Shown one piece after another: positions 25,908 through 35,019 of a DNA stretch of 60,834 bases (the stretch's first letter is position 1; each line of letters begins with the position of its first letter). Made by a program: the position numbers and the translations under genes. The notes under the pieces were generated by a model. That model was given only the letters and a program-made list of their open reading frames with translations, ran no database searches and was not told the DNA's origin. The stretch is taken from contig HF988700.1 in the NCBI GenBank assembly GCA_000431235.1, forward strand, positions 1 through 60,834. The letters run 5' to 3'. This stretch comes from Coprobacillus sp. CAG:698. GTDB lineage: Bacteria > Bacillota_I > Bacilli_A > ML615J-28 > CAG-698.

Positions 25908-28900
25908 ATGAAGTATAAATTTCTTAGATTACGTATTATTGTTCCCTCTTTAATAGTTATCATGTTAGGTATTTTAGTATTGACGTTCTTTGTAGGAGGC
26001 TTAAAAGCTGCAAGCTTTGAATATGATAATCTTGAGTGGAACGAAGATGGTTTTGTAAGACCAGAAATGGTTATTATTGATGGAAACAAAAAATGGCTGA
26101 TGAATGATGTTGATATCAATACTCGTAAATATGTTACAGATAATGAAAAATATGTAATGTATATTGATGAAGATACAACTGTTATTTCAATATATCAAAA
26201 ACTAGAGGGTTGGACAAAAGATGATAAAACAAAAGAAAAATTGTTATATCAAACTGCAAATACATCTAGTAACTTTGCTGAAGAAAAGTCAAATGTAACA
26301 TTATATTATTATGATTCAAATGGTAAGCTTGCAAGTTTAAATAGTTTTGACAATAGTGTTAAATACGAAAATAAACTAAAAGGTCAAGATGAAAAATATT
26401 ATTCATTAAGATATAATAATGATGGAACTTTAGATATTTTATATCAAATTGGTGAATTTTCAAATGTACTTGAAACATTTCCTAAATATTTCACTAGAAC
26501 AAAATTCGAAGAATTATTTGTTGGAAATATAATGTTCCTTTATACAAATGATTCAACACTTGGAAAAAAAGAAATAGATGTTGTTGGTAGCGATGGAAAT
26601 CTTCTAGCTGATAAAGGCTATGAAATGAAAATAGCAAGTAAGTTTACAGCAGATAATATTCGTGAAGGTGCTGATAATGAATACGGATATGCATTATGTT
26701 TTGATAATGAAGCTGCTTTATATATCATTAAAAATGGTTTAGGTACTCTTCATTATAAAGCAGATGATGAAAAAATAGGCGTTAAAGAATTAACTTTCAA
26801 AGAAGCACCAAGTGATGAAAATGAAATATTAAATGCAGAAAATGGTTACTGGGAAGTATTTAATATTGTTGATGAAACTGGAACACTTAAATTTAAATTA
26901 GGTGAAAATTGCAACTGCACTAGTTCACCAGTTAAATATAATCCATTCCTAACTACGTCAATTTTAGATACTATTACTTACCCAACATTCTACCCAATCA
27001 TTTATGAAACAGAAAATGATAAAGGCGAGAAAACGACTGCAAATACAAATTATAGAGATCGTGCAAATATTGAGAATAGTTATTTAGAGTTCAAGGCTAC
27101 TGAAAAAGGTCCTTCAAAAGAACTTTATCAATACTTAGTAATTGGTAGTTATGGATTAGCTGAAACTAATAGTAGTTTACCAAACTATTTGATTCCTAAT
27201 GCAGAAAAACCAACTATGATCAAGAAATATCAATCACAAATTAAAACATATAGAAATAAAACTGTATATTTTGATTACAACAATGATGGTGTTATCACTG
27301 CTGATGAAGGATTCGTATATGGTGGATATCAAGCTCGTGATTTACAAGGTAATTATCTATTTATAGATGAAAATAATAAAATATTCTATTTTGATGCTAA
27401 TGGAAATCGTATGTTAAACGATGATGAAGGTGTTGCATCAAGTGTCGATTCAACAGGATCTTATAAACCTTATCAAAATGGTTTAACAAAAGACATCACT
27501 GAAGAGGAAAATACTAAATATAATGCAACATCTGAAGCAGAATCAAAGGCTTTCCAATTAGCCATTAGATTCGCGTTAAAGAATGATGAATTAGATATCA
27601 CTTTAATCAATAATTCTTTGATTGAAGGTGTAGGTAAAAATTCTAATGAAGAAGTAGAATCATATTTCAAACATGACAATACATTTGCAAAAATAGAAAT
27701 GTGTAAATACATGGCTACAAACAAATCAGAAACTGAAAAAGGACAAATAGTTCTACCAGATGGAAGTGGTGCTATTATTTCCTTCAATAGTATTAAAGAT
27801 TCACAATATGCTGCAAAATATGCTGAAAAACCAATTTATGGTAATGACTTTGCTATTCCAATGGAAACAAGAGGATATGACCAACAAACACTTATGTTCC
27901 CTATGTTTGGATTTGTAGAGCAAACAAGCAAAAAAGGAATCGTAGCAATTGTTGAAAAAGGTGCTCCACAATCATCTATTACAGCAAACTTTAAACGTAA
28001 GTCATCTGTAAGTGGAATTGATGTTTACAACTATGCATTCTTCACAACTCGATTAAGAAGTAGTGAAAGTGTTAAAATAACTGCAAACACAAGTTATACA
28101 AAGGTTAGTGATAAATTATATTCATCTGATATTTCATATCGATATAAATTTATTTTCCCTGAAGAAAGTGGAAAATTTGATTATACAACTGTTGCTAGTT
28201 GCTATCGTGAATATTTGATTAATAAATATAATTTACAAGAAAAAGTTGATACAACAAAGAGTGCAACTCCAACAATTACATTTATTGGAGCTTATAAAAA
28301 GAAACAAATTCTTCTAGGTGTTGTATATGATGCTCAAAAATCATTAACAACATTTAATGAAGCTAATGAAATAGTTAATGATTTAACTGATAATGGAATA
28401 AATTCAATGAATGTAAATTATTCATTGTGGACTAGTAAAGCTGCTGATACTAAAATAAGTTATAAATATAAAGTAAATAGTGTTTTAGGCGGAAAAAATG
28501 ACTTAAAAGACTTTACTAAGAATGTTATCAACAAGGGATATAATATGTTCTTAGATTATCAAGTTGATACGGGATATGGATATGATATGCCATTTGGTTC
28601 ATTAAAATATAACATTAAATCTATTGCTGGTTCAACAACTAACGCTTTAGAATATGTTTTATCAACTGGTTTAGCTGATGCAACTGGTAAAACTGGTGGA
28701 TTACTTTCTCCTGTATTCTACAATTCTATAGTTACAAAATATATGAAGAATTATGCAAAACTAGAAACAAATGGAATTAATTTAATTGGAATTGGTAATT
28801 CAAATGCATCTGACTATACAAAATCAAGACAAGTATATTGCGGCGATGGCCTAGAGTATCAAAGACTTGCTCTTCAAACCGCAAAAGATTCAGGTAAGAA

Positions 28901-29432
28901 GATAATGCTTGATGCACCATTTGATTATGCATTTGAATATGTTGATGTGGCTAATAATGTTCCTGTAGAGACAACATTATTACAAATTGTTGACTATTCA
29001 ATTCCTCTATATCAATTAGTTTGTAGTGGATTATTTGATTATAGTTCTAAAACAATTAATTATAATAACGATAACTCAATCGAATGGAATATCCTAAAAG
29101 CAATCGAAACAGGATCAAATTTATATTTTGAAGTTTCAGCTTCAGATACAAGTGATTTACTTGAAACTGATTATACTAGTTATTATAATTCTTACTATGC
29201 TAACTGGAAAGAAAAGATTATTAGTATGAATAAAACATTAAATGAAACAGGAATTTATAATTCTAGACTAGTAAATCATGAATATTTAAATGATAATTTA
29301 GTTCGTGTTTCTTATGAAAATGGACTAACAATACTTATTAATTATAGCGATTCTAATTACATTGATTCTTCAACAGGTATAGCTGTTCGTTCAAACTGGT
29401 ATGCTGTTGAAAAACTTGGAAGGGAGGAATAG
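25908..29432 (+). CDS. Large exported DUF5696-like protein
   Basis: The 1174-residue protein has an N-terminal signal or anchor (residues ~8-32) behind a strong AAAGGAGGAG site. The long middle part is beta-rich. From ~690 it has segments such as AIPMETRGYDQQTLMFPMFGF, YTTVASCYREYLINKYNL and, later, INSMNVNYSLW, which I associate with DUF5696, a family with a glycoside-hydrolase-like barrel. EF-hand-like calcium loops appear at residues ~455-465 (DYNNDGVITADE) and ~485-500. It probably binds or cleaves polysaccharide at the surface. The family name is from memory and untested. Confidence 0.65.
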   Translation: MKYKFLRLRIIVPSLIVIMLGILVLTFFVGGLKAASFEYDNLEWNEDGFVRPEMVIIDGNKKWLMNDVDINTRKYVTDNEKYVMYIDEDTTVISIYQKLEGWTKDDKTKEKLLYQTANTSSNFAEEKSNVTLYYYDSNGKLASLNSFDNSVKYENKLKGQDEKYYSLRYNNDGTLDILYQIGEFSNVLETFPKYFTRTKFEELFVGNIMFLYTNDSTLGKKEIDVVGSDGNLLADKGYEMKIASKFTADNIREGADNEYGYALCFDNEAALYIIKNGLGTLHYKADDEKIGVKELTFKEAPSDENEILNAENGYWEVFNIVDETGTLKFKLGENCNCTSSPVKYNPFLTTSILDTITYPTFYPIIYETENDKGEKTTANTNYRDRANIENSYLEFKATEKGPSKELYQYLVIGSYGLAETNSSLPNYLIPNAEKPTMIKKYQSQIKTYRNKTVYFDYNNDGVITADEGFVYGGYQARDLQGNYLFIDENNKIFYFDANGNRMLNDDEGVASSVDSTGSYKPYQNGLTKDITEEENTKYNATSEAESKAFQLAIRFALKNDELDITLINNSLIEGVGKNSNEEVESYFKHDNTFAKIEMCKYMATNKSETEKGQIVLPDGSGAIISFNSIKDSQYAAKYAEKPIYGNDFAIPMETRGYDQQTLMFPMFGFVEQTSKKGIVAIVEKGAPQSSITANFKRKSSVSGIDVYNYAFFTTRLRSSESVKITANTSYTKVSDKLYSSDISYRYKFIFPEESGKFDYTTVASCYREYLINKYNLQEKVDTTKSATPTITFIGAYKKKQILLGVVYDAQKSLTTFNEANEIVNDLTDNGINSMNVNYSLWTSKAADTKISYKYKVNSVLGGKNDLKDFTKNVINKGYNMFLDYQVDTGYGYDMPFGSLKYNIKSIAGSTTNALEYVLSTGLADATGKTGGLLSPVFYNSIVTKYMKNYAKLETNGINLIGIGNSNASDYTKSRQVYCGDGLEYQRLALQTAKDSGKKIMLDAPFDYAFEYVDVANNVPVETTLLQIVDYSIPLYQLVCSGLFDYSSKTINYNNDNSIEWNILKAIETGSNLYFEVSASDTSDLLETDYTSYYNSYYANWKEKIISMNKTLNETGIYNSRLVNHEYLNDNLVRVSYENGLTILINYSDSNYIDSSTGIAVRSNWYAVEKLGREE

Positions 29433-29435
29433 TTT

Positions 29436-30713
29436 ATGAATAAAGACTTCTTTAAAAAAGTTGGTAATGGAATTCTTACAGGACTAAACTATTTCTTTGC
29501 TGCATTCTACTATATGTTTTTTGGAATTGGTTGGGTTTTTAAGAACATATATAAAGGCATTTCTGTAGCTCTAGTATTTGTTGGAAAATATGTACATTTA
29601 TTCTTAACAAAATGTATATGGCGTTTATTAAATGCTATTTGGAATTTCCTAAAGAAATTATTTGATAAAGCAAGAACAGGTTTAGGAAAACTATTCAGTA
29701 AAATCAAAAAAGAAAAACATGGCGAACTTCATGAATTAGAAGATAAACAAAGTGCTTTTTCTAAGTTTATGTCGGCAAAATTTACTTATCGTAAAAGACA
29801 AGCTATGTGGGGATATATCTTTATTCTTCCATTAATAATAGGTTTTATTTATTTCTTCCTATTCCCATTTATTACAACAATAGTATTTAGTTTCTCAAAT
29901 GTTTATCGTGCAGGTATTATGCGCGAAACAAATGAAACTATTGGTGTTGTAACTGAATATGTTGGTATGGATAATTACAAGTTCATTTGGAATGTTCACT
30001 CAACATTTAAAGATACTTTAGGAAATGTATTTGTTGATACAATCGTAAACGTGCTAATGATTTTAATTTTTAGTTTAATCATTGCCGTTGTCTTAAACTC
30101 AAAATTTAGAGGACGTTCATTTGTAAGAGCTATATTCTTTATGCCAGTTATTTTCAACTCACAAGCAGTAGATTTAGCAATGAGTACTGGTCAAGCATTA
30201 ACTGATGCTATGGAAGAATCAGGTCAAGATATTTTTAGTACAATGTTTAACTTTAGTGATTTCTTAACGAACGCTAATGTTCCGGTATTTGCTGTAAACT
30301 TCTTGTCTAATGCTTCGAAATCTATTTTCGATGTTATATCTTACTCGGGCGTACAAATTCTAATTTTCCTATCGGGTATTCAATCGGTACCAAAACATTT
30401 GTATGAGGCTGCCAAAATTGAGGGTGCTACTCAATATGAAATCTTCTGGAAAATTACTTTCCCAATGGTTTCACCACTTATGCTAACAGCAGGTGTTTAT
30501 ACCGTAGTCGATTCTTTCTTAAGATCTGATTTATTGAAATTAATGGATAAATATGGTTTGGCTGGTGATGTTACTTATACATTAGGCTTAGGTAACTTAA
30601 CAAATGATGGTATTTATGCGGCTATGTCAATTCTATTCTGTTTAGTAAGTTTAGCTGTTGTTATCATTGTATTACTAGCAATTAGAAAGTTGGTGTTCTA
30701 TCGTGATGAATAA
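29436..30713 (+). CDS. CUT1 sugar ABC transporter permease with N-terminal extension
   Basis: The 425-residue protein carries an unusual ~120-residue N-terminal extension, with hydrophobic/amphipathic helices at ~15-70, before the normal six-segment permease core. The EAA loop is LYEAAKIEGATQYEIFWKITFP. GGGAGGAA precedes the ATG, 3 nt after the DUF5696-like gene. It pairs with the overlapping 30706 gene. The extension could hold the complex with the YIP1-like and NHL/TPR proteins. Confidence 0.88.
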   Translation: MNKDFFKKVGNGILTGLNYFFAAFYYMFFGIGWVFKNIYKGISVALVFVGKYVHLFLTKCIWRLLNAIWNFLKKLFDKARTGLGKLFSKIKKEKHGELHELEDKQSAFSKFMSAKFTYRKRQAMWGYIFILPLIIGFIYFFLFPFITTIVFSFSNVYRAGIMRETNETIGVVTEYVGMDNYKFIWNVHSTFKDTLGNVFVDTIVNVLMILIFSLIIAVVLNSKFRGRSFVRAIFFMPVIFNSQAVDLAMSTGQALTDAMEESGQDIFSTMFNFSDFLTNANVPVFAVNFLSNASKSIFDVISYSGVQILIFLSGIQSVPKHLYEAAKIEGATQYEIFWKITFPMVSPLMLTAGVYTVVDSFLRSDLLKLMDKYGLAGDVTYTLGLGNLTNDGIYAAMSILFCLVSLAVVIIVLLAIRKLVFYRDE

Positions 30714-31722
30714 TCAAGAAATGCAAAATAAAGGTTTGTTTGCTACTTTTAAAGACCCAGTTAAGAGAAAAGTCTTCTCTAAGAAATTCTTTATTGTAGT
30801 TGGCTCTATATTACGTGCATTCATCCTTATAGGATTATGTTTCGTTATTTTACTACCTATATTTGAAAAATTATCAGCAGCGTTTAGACATCCTTCAGAT
30901 ATTTCTAATCCTCAAGTTGTTTGGATCCCAGCTCAATTTAGTACGATAAACTTTCAAATAGCAGCCCAAATGCTAATGTATACACAATCATTCTTTAATA
31001 CATTGTTATTATCGTCTGTGACAACGTTTATTCAAGTAATAGCAACAGCTATAGCTGGTTATGCTTTTGCTAGATTAAAATTCCCAGGACATAATGTAAT
31101 ATTCTATATTATATTATTTACAATTATTGTTCCTAATGAAGCTTTAGATAGATCTCGTTCATGGATCATGAATGAATATACATTCTTAGGTATTTCATTA
31201 ATTGGTAATGTATTGTCAATGTATATTCTTGCAGCGTTTGGTCAAGGTATTCGTTCAGCAATCTTTATCTATTTGTTTAGACAATTCTTTAAGGGTATTC
31301 CTATTGAATTAGAAGAGTCTGCACAAGTTGATGGTGCTGGAGTAATACGAACATTCTGGAGTGTAATGCTTCCAAATGCTCGTGGCGCAATCGTAACTGT
31401 TTCTCTATTTGCTTTTGTATGGCAATGGAATGACTGTTATTTTGGACAATTATTGGGTTATACATCTGGTAATATGTCACTTCTAGCAGTTCAATTAAGT
31501 TCTGGTACAGAACAATTACGTACAATTATTGCTACGTGGATAGCCGCAGGTAATGAATTCTTTGAATCATTTAGAGGTTCAGGAGTTGCGACTGACCCAT
31601 TATTCGTAGCTTTAATAGCTAATACATCAGCCTTAATGATTATGGCACCATTATTAATTGGTTATTTCTTTGTACAAAGATTGTTCGTAGAAAGTATCGA
31701 AAGAACTGGACTTGTTGGTTAA
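30706..31722 (+). CDS. CUT1 sugar ABC transporter permease (MalG type)
   Basis: The 338-residue protein overlaps the stop of the upstream permease by 8 nt, so it is translationally coupled. It has six membrane segments and an EAA loop (LEESAQVDGAGVIRTFWSVMLP). The last gene before a terminator, it completes the second CUT1 permease pair. Its binding protein may be the 35020 or 43278 Big2-fused lipoprotein. A GTG at 30703 is an alternative start. Confidence 0.88.
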   Translation: MNNQEMQNKGLFATFKDPVKRKVFSKKFFIVVGSILRAFILIGLCFVILLPIFEKLSAAFRHPSDISNPQVVWIPAQFSTINFQIAAQMLMYTQSFFNTLLLSSVTTFIQVIATAIAGYAFARLKFPGHNVIFYIILFTIIVPNEALDRSRSWIMNEYTFLGISLIGNVLSMYILAAFGQGIRSAIFIYLFRQFFKGIPIELEESAQVDGAGVIRTFWSVMLPNARGAIVTVSLFAFVWQWNDCYFGQLLGYTSGNMSLLAVQLSSGTEQLRTIIATWIAAGNEFFESFRGSGVATDPLFVALIANTSALMIMAPLLIGYFFVQRLFVESIERTGLVG

Positions 31723-31730
31723 TAAATCAA

Positions 31731-31758
31731 GGTGCTACTTATGTGGCACCATTTTTTT
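31731..31758 (+). terminator. Terminator or attenuator between permease and nagZ
   Basis: GGTGCTAC pairs with GTGGCACC (one wobble) around TTAT, followed by seven T. Only ~5 nt separate it from the nagZ ribosome site, so no promoter fits between. It probably lets part of transcription through. Confidence 0.75.
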
Positions 31759-31777
31759 GATAAGGAGACAAGTTACT

Positions 31778-33316
31778 ATGACAAAAAAATACGAAAATAT
31801 ATCTCTTGAGGAAAAAGTAGGGCAACTTTTAATGTTTGCATTTCAAGGAGATTCATACAATGAACAATTAGATATGCAAATAAGAAAGCTAAAAGTAGGG
31901 GGCATAATTTACTTTAGTCGCAACATTAAAAATAAGGAACAAGTACAAAGATTAAATGAAAAAATCAAGCAGAACGCCAAAATACCACCTTTTATTGCAA
32001 TTGACCAAGAAGGAGGTATTGTGCAAAGAATTGTTGAAGGAATGCCACCATTCCCAGGAGCGATGGCAATAAGTGCTTCACAAATGGATAACTACGATGT
32101 GTGTTATGAAGTTGGTAAAGAATTACGAAGCATAGGATTTAATGTTAATTTTGCTCCTGTAGCTGATTGTAATAATAATCCTTTAAACCCAGTAATCAAT
32201 TCTCGTTCCTATAGTGATGATCCTAAAGTATGTGGATGGTATGCAAGTAGAGCAGCACAAGGTTTTCAAGACGCTTTAATACTTCCTACATCAAAACATT
32301 TTCCTGGGCATGGAGATACTAAAGTTGATTCACATTTAAGTTTACCAAAGGTTGATAAATCAATAGAGGAACTGGAAAAAATGGAATTTATTCCTTTTCA
32401 GGAAACTATAAATAATGGTATAGAAGGAATCATGGCTTCACATATTTTATATCCTGCACTGGATGATAAATTTCCAGCAACACTTTCTAAGAAAATTATA
32501 ACAGGCATATTGAAAGAAAAAATGGGCTTTAAAGGTATAATAGTTACAGACTCATTAACAATGGGGGCAATCTATAATACTTACTCACATCGAGAAATAG
32601 TAAGATACGCTTGTAATGCAGGAATTGATTTATTAGTGTTTTGTGGGAAGGCTGATATTAACGAGCAAATAGATATATATAATTCATTTATAAAAGAAGT
32701 AAAAATAGGAAATATTCCTATGGAAAGAATAGATGAATCTTATGAAAAAATTATTCGCTTGAAAGAAAAATATATAAATTCAAAACAAACAGAAATTGAG
32801 TACAAAAAAGGTTTAGGAAAATTGATTTCTGAAAAAAGTATAACCCTTGTAAAAAATGAAAATGTTTTGCCACTTGATAAAAAGAATCATATATTAGTCA
32901 TCTCTCCTAAAATTAAAGTGTTTACATTAGTTGATAATGATAATGTTAATTATTTATCACTTGGAGAAGTATTTAATGCACATGAACTCATCTGTGATGA
33001 GCTAATTTATGAAGAAAATGATGATATAATTAAAAAAGTTATAGACATTCAGAAAAATTATGATAAAATTATATTAGGAACATATAATGTAAGACAAAAT
33101 GGTTTTGAAAGTAAACTATTTAAAAACTTACAAAAAGAAAAAACCATCGTTGTTTCTTTAAGATCTCCATATGATATCTTATATTTAGATGATGTAAAAT
33201 GTTATATATGTATTTATGAAACATCGAAGTTATCTTTTGAAAGCCTTACTAAATGTTTAATAAACAATAAATTCGAAGGAAAATTACCAGTACAATTATA
33301 TAAGGAGGAATTTTAA
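31778..33316 (+). CDS. nagZ: GH3 beta-N-acetylglucosaminidase NagZ, cytoplasmic
   Basis: ATG 31778 is chosen because AAGGAGA precedes it; an upstream ATG at 31712 lies before a terminator. The 512-residue enzyme has the NagZ motif KHFPGHGDTKVDSH, which carries the His-Asp acid/base pair, and the nucleophile Asp in VTDSLTMGAI. A C-terminal alpha/beta domain (~350-510) is present, as in Bacillus NagZ. It removes GlcNAc from GlcNAc-MurNAc or GlcNAc-anhydroMurNAc fragments. No signal peptide is visible, whereas B. subtilis NagZ is exported. It heads a four-gene operon with nagB and a GNAT gene. A second copy lies at 49091. Confidence 0.9.
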   Translation: MTKKYENISLEEKVGQLLMFAFQGDSYNEQLDMQIRKLKVGGIIYFSRNIKNKEQVQRLNEKIKQNAKIPPFIAIDQEGGIVQRIVEGMPPFPGAMAISASQMDNYDVCYEVGKELRSIGFNVNFAPVADCNNNPLNPVINSRSYSDDPKVCGWYASRAAQGFQDALILPTSKHFPGHGDTKVDSHLSLPKVDKSIEELEKMEFIPFQETINNGIEGIMASHILYPALDDKFPATLSKKIITGILKEKMGFKGIIVTDSLTMGAIYNTYSHREIVRYACNAGIDLLVFCGKADINEQIDIYNSFIKEVKIGNIPMERIDESYEKIIRLKEKYINSKQTEIEYKKGLGKLISEKSITLVKNENVLPLDKKNHILVISPKIKVFTLVDNDNVNYLSLGEVFNAHELICDELIYEENDDIIKKVIDIQKNYDKIILGTYNVRQNGFESKLFKNLQKEKTIVVSLRSPYDILYLDDVKCYICIYETSKLSFESLTKCLINNKFEGKLPVQLYKEEF

Positions 33317-33317
33317 A

Positions 33318-34046
33318 ATGAAATTAGTAATTGTAAAAGACTATGATGAAATGAGCTTAAAAGCTAGTGAGATTATTGTTGACTTATTAAAAGAAAAGAA
33401 AGATGCAACATTAGGATTAGCTACAGGAAGTAGTCCAATTGGAATTTATAAGAATCTAATTAAAAAATATGAAGAAGGAGTTATCTCATTCAAAGATGTA
33501 AAAACATATAACTTAGATGAATATTGTGGTTTACCACGTTCACATCCAGAAAGTTATTATTCATTTATGCATAGAAATCTATTCAGTCATGTAGATATAA
33601 AAGAAGAAAATGTTCATATTCCTTGTTCTGAAGGCGATGATTTACAAAAACTATGCAAAGAATATAATGATATGCTTAATAAAGCAACAATTGATATTCA
33701 ATTATTAGGAATTGGTGCTAATGGACATATTGGATTTAATGAACCTAATACTTCATTCGAACAAGAAACATTTGTTGTTAAGTTAACTGAAAAGACAAGA
33801 CTTGATAATCAAAGATTTTTTAATTCTCTTGATGAAGTTCCTAAATATGCTATGACTATGGGAATTAAAAACATTATGAAATCTAAGAAGTTAATACTTG
33901 TTGCTAGTGGCAAAAACAAGGCTGAAGCTGTTAAAAAATTAGCTAGTGGAGTAGTAACTGAAGAATTCCCAGCATCTATTTTATGGAAACATCCAGATGC
34001 TATCGTTTTCGTTGATGAAGAAGCTGCTTCATTAATTACAAAATAA
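33318..34046 (+). CDS. nagB: Glucosamine-6-phosphate deaminase
   Basis: This 242-residue enzyme converts glucosamine-6-phosphate to fructose-6-phosphate and ammonia. Visible motifs are LGLATGSSPIGIY (phosphate binding), TYNLDEYCGL (catalytic Asp and Glu) and LLGIGANGHIGFNEP (catalytic His). Its length matches the short Bacillus-type NagB. AAGGAGG precedes the ATG. It follows nagZ by 1 nt and overlaps the GNAT gene (TAATG), so it finishes the pathway from GlcNAc to glycolysis. No nagA deacetylase is seen in the window. Confidence 0.95.
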   Translation: MKLVIVKDYDEMSLKASEIIVDLLKEKKDATLGLATGSSPIGIYKNLIKKYEEGVISFKDVKTYNLDEYCGLPRSHPESYYSFMHRNLFSHVDIKEENVHIPCSEGDDLQKLCKEYNDMLNKATIDIQLLGIGANGHIGFNEPNTSFEQETFVVKLTEKTRLDNQRFFNSLDEVPKYAMTMGIKNIMKSKKLILVASGKNKAEAVKKLASGVVTEEFPASILWKHPDAIVFVDEEAASLITK

Positions 34047-35002
34047 TGAATGATTTTATATTCTTAGAATATGATATTAAATATTCTCAAGAGATAATCG
34101 ATTTATGGAATGAAGAAATAGGATTTATTTATCCTATTTCTCCAAAAATGTTTAATCAAAATATTAATAATAAATATTTATTTAAAGAAGGATCATTTGT
34201 TGTTTTTAATAAAAATAAACTAGTTGGTTTTATACTAACTAAAATCTATGACAATAATATGATTATAAGTAAATATATCAATAACTCGTGGATATCATTA
34301 TTCTATGTGTCTAGCGAGTTTCGTTGCCAAGGTATTGGAAGCGCTTTACTGAAAAAGTTTGAAGAAGAAGTCAGAAAAACTGATGTAACAAAAATATCTG
34401 TTGGTTCTGATATTGATTGCTTTTTCCCAGGAATACCAAATGATTTTGATAATTTAACTGATGTTTTCTTTTCCAAGAGAGGTTATAATGTTAGTTATTA
34501 TACCCATGATTTAGTTAATCATTTGAATAAATATAAAATACTCCATCAGCATACAGATAAATATATATATAGATATGCTAAGAAAAGTGATAAAGATAAA
34601 GTATTAGAATTCTTTAAAGAATGTTTCTATGGTAGATGGTATTATGAAGCGTTAGAATATTTTGATGATAATGATATAAAAGAAGAATATTTAATTGTTT
34701 TAGATAAAGATAAAGTAATAGGTTTTTTAAGGACAAATAAAAATTTAATTTCCAAAATATCATATAATGTAATGTGGAGCTCTCGTTTTGAAAAGTTAAT
34801 AGGCTTAGGTCCACTAGGAGTTAATTCCCAATACCGAAAACAAGGTATTGCAAGTAATTTAATTAAAATTGCTCTTAAAGAAGCAAAAATGAATAACTAT
34901 TCGGAAGCATTAATTGATTGGACAGGACTTGTTGCTTTTTATCAAAAGTATGGTTTTGAAACATGGAAGTGTTATCAATATGCAAATAAAAATATAAAAT
35001 AA
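34046..35002 (+). CDS. Double-GNAT acetyltransferase, possibly glucosaminide N-acetyltransferase (GlmA-like)
   Basis: The 318-residue protein has two GNAT halves. Each has an acetyl-CoA loop: SEFRCQGIGSALL (~90-105) and SQYRKQGIASNLI (~258-272). It is coupled to nagB by a TAATG overlap. Clostridium acetobutylicum has a two-GNAT enzyme, GlmA, near its nagZ that acetylates glucosamine and glucosaminides during cell-wall recycling. The context here is the same, so that role is plausible: re-acetylating de-N-acetylated peptidoglycan sugars so NagZ can cut them. The link is inference from context and family. Confidence 0.75.
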   Translation: MNDFIFLEYDIKYSQEIIDLWNEEIGFIYPISPKMFNQNINNKYLFKEGSFVVFNKNKLVGFILTKIYDNNMIISKYINNSWISLFYVSSEFRCQGIGSALLKKFEEEVRKTDVTKISVGSDIDCFFPGIPNDFDNLTDVFFSKRGYNVSYYTHDLVNHLNKYKILHQHTDKYIYRYAKKSDKDKVLEFFKECFYGRWYYEALEYFDDNDIKEEYLIVLDKDKVIGFLRTNKNLISKISYNVMWSSRFEKLIGLGPLGVNSQYRKQGIASNLIKIALKEAKMNNYSEALIDWTGLVAFYQKYGFETWKCYQYANKNIK

Positions 35003-35019
35003 TGTGCAAGGAGAGAAAA

